From Prunella strophiata (lineage: Eukaryota; Chordata; Aves; Passeriformes; Prunellidae), in assembly GCA_036583965.1 (NCBI GenBank), contig JAZBQD010000027.1, positions 9,029,187 through 9,093,186 of the forward strand: 64,000 nt of DNA, read 5' to 3'. The position numbers were made by a program, and so were the translations under genes. The notes under the pieces were generated by a model that searched no databases, was not told the origin of the DNA, and saw only the letters and a list, made by a program, of their open reading frames with translations. Below are positions 53,480 through 64,000 of this stretch, piece after piece. The number at the start of each line of letters is the position of its first letter. Position 1 is the stretch's first letter.

Positions 53480-53810
53480 AAAAAATTTCAACAAGACCTT
53501 GAAAGAGTCTATTTAGCTTATCAGAAAGGAGGTCAAGAGGTGATTTGATTACAGTGCCTAAGTGCCGTCAGCAGAAGAAAACACCAGTTTCTAAAGAGCT
53601 TTTTAATCTATCAGAGAAAGCCAGAACAAGAGCCAGTGGCTGAGAGATGAAGGCAGACAAATGCAAATAAGACACAGGGAGCATATCTTTAGCAGAGGGG
53701 AGATAAAGGGGAAGAGCAAACTCAAGGAGAATGGCCTCAGTATCCCTGGGTGCCTTCAAGTGGGAGCTGGATAACATGGTCAAGCCAGAGAGGAGCTGGG
53801 TTGGTTCCAA
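53480..53810 (+). mobile_element. Old CR1/L3-type LINE fragment
   Basis: The sense strand reads AGGTCAAGAGGTGATTTGATTAC, CTTTTTAATCTATCAGAGAAAG and GAGCCAGTGGCTGAGAG, the nucleotide equivalent of the RGDL...LFNLSEK region near the end of CR1-family ORF2, with frame breaks. Confidence 0.6.
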
Positions 53811-55287
53811 GGTGGGATTTAGAAGCCTGTGGTATGTGGGTACATGAACAAAGTGCTCTGGCATTTCTTTGTCTCCTGATTGCAAGAAAATCCAAGTTCC
53901 TGGTGTTGTCATGACAGAAAAATGTTTGAGCACAGGCTTTGGGCACAACCTGGTTTGGGTCACCAGGAAGAACTCAGTTAAATGTTCATGGTTTCAAAGT
54001 CAAACTGAATCCTGGGGGCTTGGGCTTCCGAAGGCTTGGTGGGCTGAGCCTGTTCCTCCTGGCATTGGACCAGCCATGTGCTGGTGAGAGATTCCAGTCT
54101 AGTGGAAGGAAAAGCTGTCATGGGTAGGAATTAAGGCATTGCCAATGACAAGCATACACCAAAAAAAGATTACCAGAAGTCCATATGATCCTGCACCTGT
54201 ATCTGGCACTGGTAGGGAATTCTAGCAGAGAGTTGTTAAAAATTAAAAAAAACCCTCAAGTTTGGAGTGATTTTTCCTTGGAATTCCTTCCTTCTTTCAA
54301 GCAGTTTATGACTGATGGACTCCTGATGTGGATGTTGACACACAGCTATTAACAGGCCCTGGTGCTTCTCCCATGAAAACTTCAGGCTGTTTTTGGATCT
54401 ATTACATTTTTGCCTGAAGCAATAACATTCATCACTAAATAATGTGGGGAAACATTTGTTGTTTTTTTTTTTTTCTCATCTCAAATCCTCTGATTCTCAC
54501 TGGTACTCTTTATTTTTTGATGTGAGGAGCATGATATATTTACTAATTGCCATTTCTTTTTGCTGTTCAAGATTGTTGAGTCTTCTCTCCCACCATTTTG
54601 TATATACAAATACTATGCAAGAAAATGCTGTTATTTTTGATTTTCCTTATCTTGGATTGGCCAGGAAAATTCTTATTTTTTAATTTTAATTTGACCTATT
54701 TCTAACTCAAACATCTTTGTGCATCTCTGGAGAACAGACACTAAGCTCAAGCAAAAGAACTTCTAAGCACTAATTTCTGTGTTTCTCATCTGAATCCCTC
54801 CTGTTTGGTGATAAGAGAAGGTTTCTAAGTCTGGATTCTCCTGGGATGTCTAGGCAGCTCCCTCTTTAGTATTGCTGTGTTTTCTCCTTTTTTTCTCTGA
54901 ACAGCTGTGTTCGATAAAAGAAAACTATTAACAAATAAATAAACCAAGCAAGTCCTTTCTGGCCCAGGGGCTGTTTGCTGGTGAAACCAGTATTTATATA
55001 TTTGCCACTTGAATGTGAAGGAATTTCCTGGGTCCTGCTGTCTGGTAAATAAGGCAGATTATTCAACAGACAGTTACAGTTCTGGTGAAGTGAAGGAGAT
55101 AATTTCCTGTCAGTAATGGGTGTTTACCAGTGAGTAAGTGAATCCTACTGTGACTGGACCCATCTTCTTTCTCCTTAGCTCCATGAGCTGTTGTAGTGAG
55201 AGTCCATCTACAGGTGGGAAAAATGTGCCAAAGATGGATCACCCTGCCAAATGTTTGCCAAACCCTGCTGAAGGCAGATATTTTGTC

Positions 55288-55372
55288 TGAAACAAACAAA
55301 CAAAAAAACCCAACCAACCAGCCAACCAAACAAGCAACCAAGAAACAAAAAAAACAAAATAAAAAAGCACTC
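55288..55372. repeat. AAAC and CCAA simple repeat
   Basis: Consecutive AAAC units change into CCAACCAGCCAACC-type units and then poly-A/C. About 85 bases almost free of G and T. Confidence 0.8.
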
Positions 55373-57007
55373 TGATTCATTCCACATTCTTTCTTTATAT
55401 GGCTATGCAAATAAAAAATCCACTTTCAGACATCAGCTTTTAAAAAATTATTCATCTTTTCAACTTAATTAATTTAATTTATAAATTAAAAGTTCAAATA
55501 AAATTTAACTATCAAAAATAAAATAACATATATCAGAGTATCTAAAAGAAATATATTATTTGACCCATGCTGAGGGTTAAGTAGTTTGGTAGTGTAACAA
55601 AAGTCAATGTTCAGCTTTCCAATCCAGCCCATGCTTGGAAAGTTTTTCTGAGCTCTTGAAAGGTATTTTAGTTGTGACAGCTGTTTCCTCTGTTTGTTTG
55701 GGTGGGAAACCTGAGTGAATAATTGTGCCTATTTCAGTCATTAGGGATATATGGGAATTCTCTTCACTGTTTGCTATAAAACAGCATGTGCCCAGTTTCC
55801 ATCTGAAAATCAGACCAACAATTCCCTGCTGGACAAGCTAGGAGGTAATCTTGATGTGGAAGTGTTTGCAGTGTAAATACACAAACCACAGATTGTTAGT
55901 CCTGCTTTACCAAGTCCATAATAAAGGCCAGAGCCTTAAGACCTGGAATTTGATAATTCCTGTAAGGGCTAGAGAACTTAACTTTGATTTTCTGATTCTG
56001 TTCCTTGTTTTGAGTAGATCACCCTTCCTGTACATGGGAAAAAACTTGCCCAAAACATCCTTTAACAGCATCAACTTTTTTTCTCAAGTACCTACTTAGG
56101 GATGAGGGAGCCACTGTTAAATGTGGCTTTTCCAGTTGTGTTTAATCACTCTTATTGCTTGGAAGCCATGTGAGGATATAAACATGTGACAGCAGCCATC
56201 TGGAGACGATTCTGGTCCAGCCAGACTGTCCCTGTTGTCACTCACAGCTGTGTCACCCTTCCCAGGAGCATGGCAGGGGTGGTGTGAGGTGCTGAGCACA
56301 TGCTGGAATCATTCCTGTTGGATGCACATTGGGCTGTTAGCTCAGCACCATCAGTGCTGCTTTTCTGGAAAGCAGGAGTGACAAATCCTGCCCTCATACA
56401 CATGCACAGCATGCCAGGGAGACCATCCCTGTGGGCAGTGGCAGGATGATTAAATAAACAATATTTTGTATTAAAGCCCCCAAGCTTGTCCTTCTCTGGC
56501 TAAAGGAATGACCAGTCTAGGGTTCACCCTCTTTCCTCCCCCCAGGCAGTGAAATTCAAAGGTTCAAAAAGCACATGCATGGCTTCAAAACATAATAATC
56601 CACTTTGCTATTTTTTTTTCTCTGAGCCTTTTGGGGCCATCTGACTGCCTTTCTCAGTTTGGGATTTCATCTCATCACTGCAAAGCTCTCAAGTAAAAAG
56701 GCAAGGCAGGATCCTCATCTCACCCTGTGGCTCCTCAAGGCTTCACCCCAAGCACTGGTTTTTAGGAGGCTCATGCTCCAGCTCTCAAGGAAGACAATGC
56801 CAGCAGCCACAACATGACAGCATCCAAATGCCATTCATCAAGCCAGCATGGTTTGCTTTCAGCTGCTTTTAATCTTTCCCAGTCTCTCTGAGGGAACAGC
56901 TTGGATCCTCCTGTGAATTGGAGACAGTTCAGTCTCCCTCAGCAGAACCCCAGACATGGGCTGTTAACAGCAACAGGCTTTTCAGCAGCCACAAAATAAA
57001 GGGCTGG

Positions 57008-57041
57008 ATTTTTTTTTTTTTTTTTTCTTTCTTTCTTTCTT
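57008..57041. repeat. Poly-T / CTTT microsatellite
   Basis: About sixteen T followed by four CTTT units. Confidence 0.85.
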
Positions 57042-57639
57042 AATGGATGCTGTTAGTGTTCTGGGAAGAGCCTGGACTCATGATCATTAAGTCAGCAGTT
57101 TCCAAAGTATTTCTAGAGAGGAAAAGAGCATAACTGGTTGAAATTCTTATTGTTGTAGCAAATGATCAATGCACTTACTCACAGTGCCTCAGTGGCTGTG
57201 ATTAATTCACAGCCAGAAATAACAGTGGAGGACCTGCTGTGATGCCATTACCTTATCTCTGCCTCACTGGTTGATTCTCAGGTACAACTCAAAACAACCC
57301 TTAATTACTTGGTTAAAAACCCGTGGGCCACTGGAGAACAAATGAACTGATGCAGCTATCCTCTGCCACCACCCTCCAGAGCTCCCAGAGATAACTGGAT
57401 GGAAGGAAATGCACTTCAAAGCCCTCCAAGAGGAAAATACCTGGGTGTGCCCAGTGGAACAGCCAGTGAGCAGGGAATGCAGCTGCAGGGATGAGCTGCC
57501 CTGGGAGCACACTTCCCATTGCTGGAGGGCTGGCTTGTTCCTGTGGTGCTTTCAGGGGCACCTTCACCATCCCATCCAGGTGCCTCTCACCAGTTTTGCA
57601 GTCATCAATGCTGTTTCTTTTTTTAAGAGAGAAGTTGAT

Positions 57640-57930
57640 GCCTTCAGACCTATAACCCAGACAGCAAAGCTCAAAGGTGGCCAGCCAGCACCCCTCTTGT
57701 ACCTGGCTAGGGACAGCTTTGTCCAGTCAAGGCTGAATATCTCTAAGGACTGAGACTCACCACTTTTCTGGACCCCTGTACCAAGTGTCTGACCATCCCA
57801 AGGGTGAATTTCTCTCCTAATGTCTAATTGAAATTTCACTAGCCACAAATTGCATTCATTGTTCTCTTCCTTTCACTTGGGATCTCCAAGAAGAATCTTG
57901 CTCCACCTTCTCACCCCAATCAGTGGCCCT
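57640..57930 (-). mobile_element. CR1 LINE 3'-region fragment
   Basis: GTCCAGTCAAGGCTGAATATCTC, GTGTCTGACCATCCCAAGG, and AAGAATCTTGCTCCACCTTCTC follow the order of antisense avian CR1. Confidence 0.8.
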
Positions 57931-59454
57931 GTTCTCAAAATTAATTTTCATCCTCTTTCCCTTGCTGCCTTGCTGGCTATGCCAGCAGGAGAAGAGCCAT
58001 CTCATATGGAGATGTGCCTGCCCTGTGGTTCCTCAGGGGGATTAGGGCATCCTCTTAGAGTCCAGGCTTCCAGGGCTGTGGAAATATGGAGCAGAGATTC
58101 AGATGTCCTTGACAGGGGCAAGCAGACGGGCTTGTTCCTGCTGCAGTAGGATGGATGAGCCGCTCTCTTTAAGGACACAGGCAAATAAAAATGCAGGAGA
58201 AAATCCTCCACTTTGCATGGTGATGCTTTTAATTGCCTTGGCTAAATGGGAAATTAAACGCTGGAAACTTCAAGTCCTGTTTGATGTTTAGCATCCCTGC
58301 TCCAAGAGCTCGGGTTCTCCGGGCACAGCTTTGGTACGCCCAGGGAGCGTGAAATCATTCCCAAATTGCTCAACGTGTCAGGTAATTGGCCTCCATTGCC
58401 TGAAACATTCCAGCTGCAGGCTCGGGGGGCAGGCACCACCTCCCAGGTGGAACAAACTCAGAGATCCCTCCGGGGCTGTGTACGTGCCATGGAGAGCTCC
58501 TTGTCTGACTGCTGCAGGGACCATCTCCTGCCTCTCTGGAGGAGCTCGGTGCATGGCAAGGTTGGGGAAATCAGTGTTCTATCATCAGCCCTGTGCTATG
58601 CATTTTCCATTTGCTCCTCGTTTTGCTCAATCAAGGCACATTTGCTTTCATATTAGGAGCATCAGGAAAGAGAAAAGATGACAGATTAAAGCATGTTTCT
58701 GCTCCAAGACTAAAGACTCCTGCCTCTTTTGTTCTTTGCACAGACACCTCACACACTGGTGGCCATCCTTGCTGCCTCTCCCAGTCCTGCCATGCCTTTG
58801 GAGTTGAGGACTTTGGGTGTGAGGAGGAAACCCAATCTTTAAGATTCTCATTCATGGATTTGTACAGTGGCTCAGAGACATTCCCTGCTCTCTTTTGTCC
58901 TTTCCTAATAACTCCTTGCAACAGGAGAGGTCACAAGAGTGCTTTGCAAAGCTGTGCAACTCTCCAGGACCATGGAACGGGGCTGAGATCCAGTTCCAAG
59001 CTCATGACCCATCTTCAGAAGAAATTCCACCCTTTCAGGATCTTCTCCCCACAGCTCCTGTAATCTCCAGAAGCCCAGACACCCCCACAGGGAATGTGCA
59101 GCAGCTCCCAACTTTCCACACTTCTAAAAGCAATAAAAAGCTAACTTTCATTAGCAATATTCCTGGGCATGATCTGCTGCCAGGCTGAAGGAAAGTCTTG
59201 GCAGGCTTATGGGATGTCAGGGCTTGGGGACCAGCTCAACAGTTCCTTTCCATACACAGCATCCCTATGGTCTGATGCTGCTGGCCTCTCCTGTTCCCTG
59301 CCCATATATTTACTTGGATGTTAGGACCAGAGGATCAGAAAACAACCTGCAAGATTCATGTGCAGCTGAGAGTCTTTTGGCAGAGAAAGGGGCTGGTGGC
59401 CTTGAGAGAAGTTATCCTCCTCCAGCTGAAGGGAAATGTGGTATTTGCAATATT

Positions 59455-59764
59455 GGGGTTTGGTGGCTTGTTTTGTTTTGTTTTTGTTTTGTTTGTTTGG
59501 GGGTTTTGTTTGGGGTTTTTTTGCTTGGTTTAGGGTTTGTTTTGTTTTGGGTTTTTGGGGGGGTTTTTGTGTTTGTGTTTTGGGGTTTGTTGGTTTTTGG
59601 TTTTTTTTTTTTTTTTGGTAGTTGTTGGTTTTGGTTTCTTAGGTGGTGTTTTGGTGGTTTTTTTGTTTTGTTTTTTTTTTTTTGTTTGTTTTGTTTGTTT
59701 TGGTTTGGTTTTGTTTGTTTGGGTTTTTTTGTTTTGCTTGGTTTTTTACTTTTATCTTTTTTTT
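59455..59764. repeat. Long G/T-only low-complexity tract
   Basis: Roughly 310 bases consisting almost wholly of G and T: GTTTT, GGTTT and T or G runs, including a G7 run. Apparent 70-200-residue open frames through it (Phe, Gly, Leu, Cys, Val only) are artefacts of the composition. Confidence 0.93.
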
Positions 59765-62700
59765 GCCCACTCCAAACACAAAAGGCCAAGCTGGTGCAAA
59801 TAGTCGAAGCTATGTTAAAACCTGTTTATAGCTGCTGAAAAATTTAATGTCTTCAGATTATCACTTTTAATGGTTGATTATTGGTCATTTGGGGAACAGG
59901 GGAAAGGATCTTTGTATCACTACAATGAAGAAAGCAAGAGGGGAAAACATCCTGAGAGATCATCTCAAAACCAAGTTCCAAAACTTTTAAAGAAGGCATT
60001 TCCACCTCTCCCCCCAGGAGATAAGAGACATCAGTATCACAGTGCTGGTGGGAAAATACAGGTTAGCAGGGAAAAATAAAGCTCTGCTGCCAAGGGAGGT
60101 GGACAGCCATTGGCAGCAGGAGGGAGGTACCAGGAGCAGAGATGCTCCTCCAGACACCCTGCACTCGATGTGTAAATTGCTTTTGCTGGCCAGCAGGAGA
60201 GACAGGAGGGTTTGCCCAGTTTTTCTCCTCCACAGAGATAGAGCCAGCTGATTTCAGCACTGATGAAGATCAGCTCATTATCTCCTATGAAGACCACACA
60301 ATTGCAGAGTGTCTCTGATGGGAGTGATGATAAACACAGCATGAGCTCACCTCCTGCATTCACTCACTCGTTTGTTTGGGAGGTTTCTCAATATGCCAAG
60401 AGGCAGTGAAACCACTGCTAATCCACCCCCAGAAGGATCTTGGCCAGGAAAGAGGAGCTGTCATCACCACCACATCCTTTCAGGCAGACACTAGAGATCA
60501 ACAGCTGTGATATTGCCCTGAAACTCCCAACAGCAGCTCCTGGCATCAGTGTCTCCTCCCTGCAGTCCTGGTCCTTGCCTGACCCCCTGTACCCAAACCA
60601 CCCCAGTACCTTCCTGTCACTGAGTGCCACGAGCAGCCTCAAGGACTGGCAGGTCCTGGAAGGGCTCTGGTGACACCAGTGCTTGGTGCTGTCCTCTCCA
60701 CCCACTCTGCTGTCTCTTCCCAACTTTAATCCTTTCAAGAACAGGTGGGTGGATCGTCTCAAAGCCCCCAGGATTTACACAGCTGGTCCAGCACACAGCT
60801 GGCAGAGGGCACATCCATCACACATTTCCAAAAGCCCACGGAGCTTTTCTTCTCCCTGCTTTCTTCCTCCTCTTCCTTTTATTTTTTTATATTCTCAGGT
60901 GAACACAGAATATTTCAAAGAGATTTCTGCCAGCATTGAAGCTTTGAAGCCAGCTGGTGGAGCAACCTCAGGTGACATGGAGAAGGAGCAGGGCCCAGCT
61001 GGGTGTCTTCCCAGGAGGACTGAATCAAAGCCAGAAGAAATGACAGCACAAGCTGATCCGACTCTGTCTGGGCTTTCTACCTCCCTCCATTACTGAGCCC
61101 AGCCCAATAGCCCTTCCAGGTTTAAAATTAGCAAAACCTTTGCTAAGCTTCAGATTAAGTTCCTGGGTCACCAGCAGAGATAGCCTGTAGCAAAGCCCTG
61201 GATTTTATCTTTAATTATCGGCAGGAATATTATATTCTTGCAGAAACTGAGCTGAGAAGAAGCCAGCATCTGTGATCCCTGCTGCAGAGCTGAGCATCTG
61301 CTCAAGGGAGGGCTGGTAATCAGGAGCAGAGGGGTCAACAGAAGATGATCTTCTAAGTCTTCCTCTATAGACTGAATCTCTAATATGTTTACTTAGCCAG
61401 ATGCAAATCCTTTTTCGCAAACTCATGGCACTGCTGAGTACAAGCATGCACAGAAAATTAACAAAGCTGGAGCATCAATTCCTCATCTCTCACCAGTATA
61501 AGACTCCTGGTGACTGCATGGGAGGAAGGAAAAGTCTTTCCAGTGTCTGGGGAAACAGAGCTGAGTTTCCAACAGTGTTCTCCACCCAAGAAATCCTGTC
61601 CAGCACCTCACAGCTTCCCTGTCTGTCCTGGCTGCTCTCCTTCCTCTGGCTCCCCAGGGCTTGAGTCTTGCCCTTGTCCACACCCAGCAGCAGAGTTTGC
61701 CCCTGGCCAGTGAACTGAGGCAGAAGAGCCTCAAAACACAGGAATGGCATGAAGTGCAAAACCATTGCAGGGCCAGCAGTTGGACTTCAATGATCCTTGT
61801 GGGTCCCTTTCAGCTCAGGATATTCTATGGTTATATGGTCTCCAAGTGTGCTCAGAAACAGATGAAAGAGCTTTAGCAGCCTGGGATATAGACCCCTCAC
61901 CTGGGCATCCTGTGCCTGCTGGAGACAATCCTGCTCCCTCCTGCCTGCTGGTTGGAGGTTATTTTCCTTGATGGGAACTAGAGAAGCATCCTAGTGACCA
62001 CTCTGCTGGAGTAGAAACCTCTCATGGCCACCTTATTTCTTGCTGGGGCAAGGACAAAGTGTCCCTTGGATAGTGGGGACAGTGACTGCATTTGTCTGTT
62101 CACATGTCTGACCTATGCTGGAGGAGCAGAAGGAACTGGAGGCCAAGCTATGAATTATTACATGGTTGTGAAGCCACCAGAAATTCCCTGTACAGCATCC
62201 TGGACTGGAAAGGGTGTGCTGGCTGGAGAGGAGGCATGGGCAGGAAAGGCCAGGAAGGCAGCACAGCGTGGGCTGAGCTCCTCACAGCATGGATGGCCCT
62301 GGCTTAGGGCAGGTCAGTGTATCTGCAGCTCATCTTTTCACAATTCCTTCTTCTCTCTACTCTGAACAAAACATGCTCAGGTGTATGTGTGGTGTGCCTA
62401 AGGTCAAGGTCACCTTGTATTCAGCCCAGCACAATGAAACCTTAAAGGAACAGGGTATAACAAAAGAGCTGGGTGGCTTTGAGCCTCTCAAGGAGTGAAG
62501 AGACTTGAAATAGATCACAGCTACCTGGAGCTTAGAAAGCCCTCTGTCCACTGCCTTCACTTTGTGATACATCCTGCTCCTCTAGTGCAGAGGTCTGGGG
62601 ATCCCCTCTGAGCTGCTGGTGACAGCTGAGGAGCCATGAGGCTGCAGCAGAGCCTGTGCAATGCCATTGCAACCCAGCCAGCCAGGTCAATTAAAAAATA

Positions 62701-63454
62701 AAGACAAAGGCTCTTGGTGCGGGTGTGCCCTCCCTCTCCAATTCATTATCTCCCCCCACCAACAGAAAGAGGGCAACTGTTCACGTAAGGCACAGCTAAT
62801 AATATCTGAGTACAGGACATTGCTGCTAAATTATAGGGAGGGCTTGGGAAGGGAAATTAGTGTCATTTGCAAGCCCAATAATAGGGGCTGTGCAGCGTGA
62901 ATGCCGATGCGGGAGCGGGCGGGCGGGAGGACAGAGAGTGGCTTATGCAACCGTCCCTGTCCTCCTGCCTGGCACAGCCAGGCTGGCAGCAGGCACAGCG
63001 TGGGGCTCAGCAGCAGGAGAGCACAGCAGAAGTGGGCTTGAGAGCCCAAGGCAGGTAAAAACAGAAGGCAAATGCCTGTGTGTGAGGGTGAAGGCATTGG
63101 AAGCTTCTCTTAGGGAAGAAGGCTCAGCCCATTTCCCCTCCAGCTGAGCTTTGGCACAAAAGACCCAGAGCAGAGTTTAGGGGCCTCACAGTTTAGGGTT
63201 CCCCCCAAGGGCACCAGCTACAAGGGGTGGAAGGTCTGGTGGTTTCAACTGAAGGGGCACTTTCTGGGCAACTTCTAGGAGCAATCAAATCCAGTTGGGG
63301 AACTGAGGCACAGAGAGACTGCACAGTCTGTGCTGAGCCTTGAGCCCTAAGGCAATTATTGAGCACTTCTGAGTGATGGGAAATGTGGTGCTGCTCCCTG
63401 GGACAGTTGCATTCCTGCAGCAAGCAAAGCATTTCCCATTTCTGACTACAGACA

Positions 63455-64000
63455 CATCTTGAGCAAAAATCATAGGAATCATTGAATGCTTTGGGTTGGA
63501 AGGGACCTTAAAAATCATCCAGTTCAAACTCTCATGCCATGGACAGAAACACCTTCCACTTGACCAAGTTGCTCAGAGCCCCATCCAGTGCAGCCTTGAA
63601 CACTGCCAAGGATGGGGAATCCACAACTTCTCTGGGCAGCCTATTCCAGTGCCCCACAGTAAAGAACTTCTTTACTTCTTTTTACCCTCACAGTAAAGAA
63701 CTTCTTAATATCTAATCTAAACCTGCTCTCTGTCAGTTTGAAGCCATTCCCCCTTGTCCTGTCACTCCAGGCCCTTGTAAATAGTCCCTCTCCACCTTCC
63801 TTGTAAGTTCCCTCCAGGTACTGGAAGGCTGCAGTTAGGTCACCCTGAAGCCTTCTCTTCTCCAGCCTGAACAATCCCAATTCTCTCAGCCTTCCCTCAC
63901 AGCAGAGGTTCTCACCCATCAACACCCCCAAGTCCTTCTCAGCAGAGCTGCTCTCAATCTCTCCATCCCCCAGCCTGGATTTATACCAGGCATTGCCCCT
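63455..64000 (-). mobile_element. CR1 LINE 3' end, continuing past the window
   Basis: Starts with the antisense CR1 terminus (AATCATAGG..., GGGTTGGAAGGGACC, CTTCTCTGGGCAGCC). Between 63931 and 63641 on - it reads [19 protein letters not shown] and [10 protein letters not shown], the C-terminus of CR1 ORF2. It is the best preserved CR1 here but is 5'-truncated or runs off the end. Confidence 0.92.

Larger units (their letters stand above)
36901..64000. other. Gene-poor region without recognised genes
   Basis: About 27 kb in which no translated segment matched a vertebrate protein I know apart from CR1 reverse-transcriptase pieces. Open frames here are short, lack paired splice sites and often overlap. 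It contains old CR1 fragments, simple repeats and several islands dense in homeodomain, POU or SOX-like motifs. It could be an intergenic regulatory desert or intron and non-coding RNA of a gene whose exons lie beyond the window. Confidence 0.6.

Noticed and set aside
59209..59838. A 209-codon frame with many Phe, Gly, Val and Cys, looking like a membrane protein
   Set aside because: It runs through the G/T-only tract; all frames there look hydrophobic because of base composition.
60899..61096. Possible exon after TATTCTCAG reading VNTEYFKEISASIEALK
   Set aside because: The acceptor looks fair but there is no family match and no partner exon; such frames are expected by chance in 27 kb.

Overview
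The window looks like bird nuclear DNA, most likely a songbird or a close relative. The evidence is short avian-type introns, CR1 LINE fragments as the only recognisable interspersed repeats, GC-rich CpG-island promoters, and a conserved vertebrate gene block. All five genes recognised are split into exons with GT-AG introns. They were identified by comparing translated exons with remembered vertebrate proteins; no database search was run.

Layout. 1-3819: the last eight coding exons of an amidase-signature gene on +, best read as FAAH; its 5' half lies outside the window. 4564-8227: NSUN4 on -, six coding exons, tail-to-tail with FAAH. 9208-10373: UQCRH on -, four coding exons. 10374-11110: a CpG-island promoter shared head-to-head by UQCRH and LRRC41. 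10731-18909: LRRC41 on +, ten coding exons. 18945-36736: RAD54L on -, eighteen coding exons, tail-to-tail with LRRC41; the two poly(A) signals are about 35 bases apart. 36900-64000: about 27 kb with no gene I can recognise. It holds degraded CR1 copies, simple A/C or G/T repeats, and islands rich in homeodomain, POU and SOX-like motifs that could be conserved non-coding elements.

The genes do not form one pathway. FAAH hydrolyses fatty-acid amides at internal membranes. NSUN4 acts in mitochondrial ribosome assembly and UQCRH in respiratory complex III. LRRC41 is a substrate receptor of a Cullin ubiquitin ligase. RAD54L is the DNA translocase that works with RAD51 in homologous recombination. 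The block RAD54L-LRRC41-UQCRH-NSUN4-FAAH is also found together in mammals, but here FAAH appears to point the opposite way relative to NSUN4 compared with human.

Main oddities. LRRC41 needs three or four small indels corrected to read through, and RAD54L needs one (exon 10), while UQCRH, NSUN4 and the FAAH exons read cleanly. This could be assembly error or real lesions. A 50-base copy of part of RAD54L exon 5 sits in RAD54L intron 7. NSUN4 exon 1 carries an in-frame 24-base minisatellite. I found no evidence of a new multi-gene system, CRISPR array or operon; this is ordinary vertebrate genic DNA next to a possibly regulatory gene-poor stretch.
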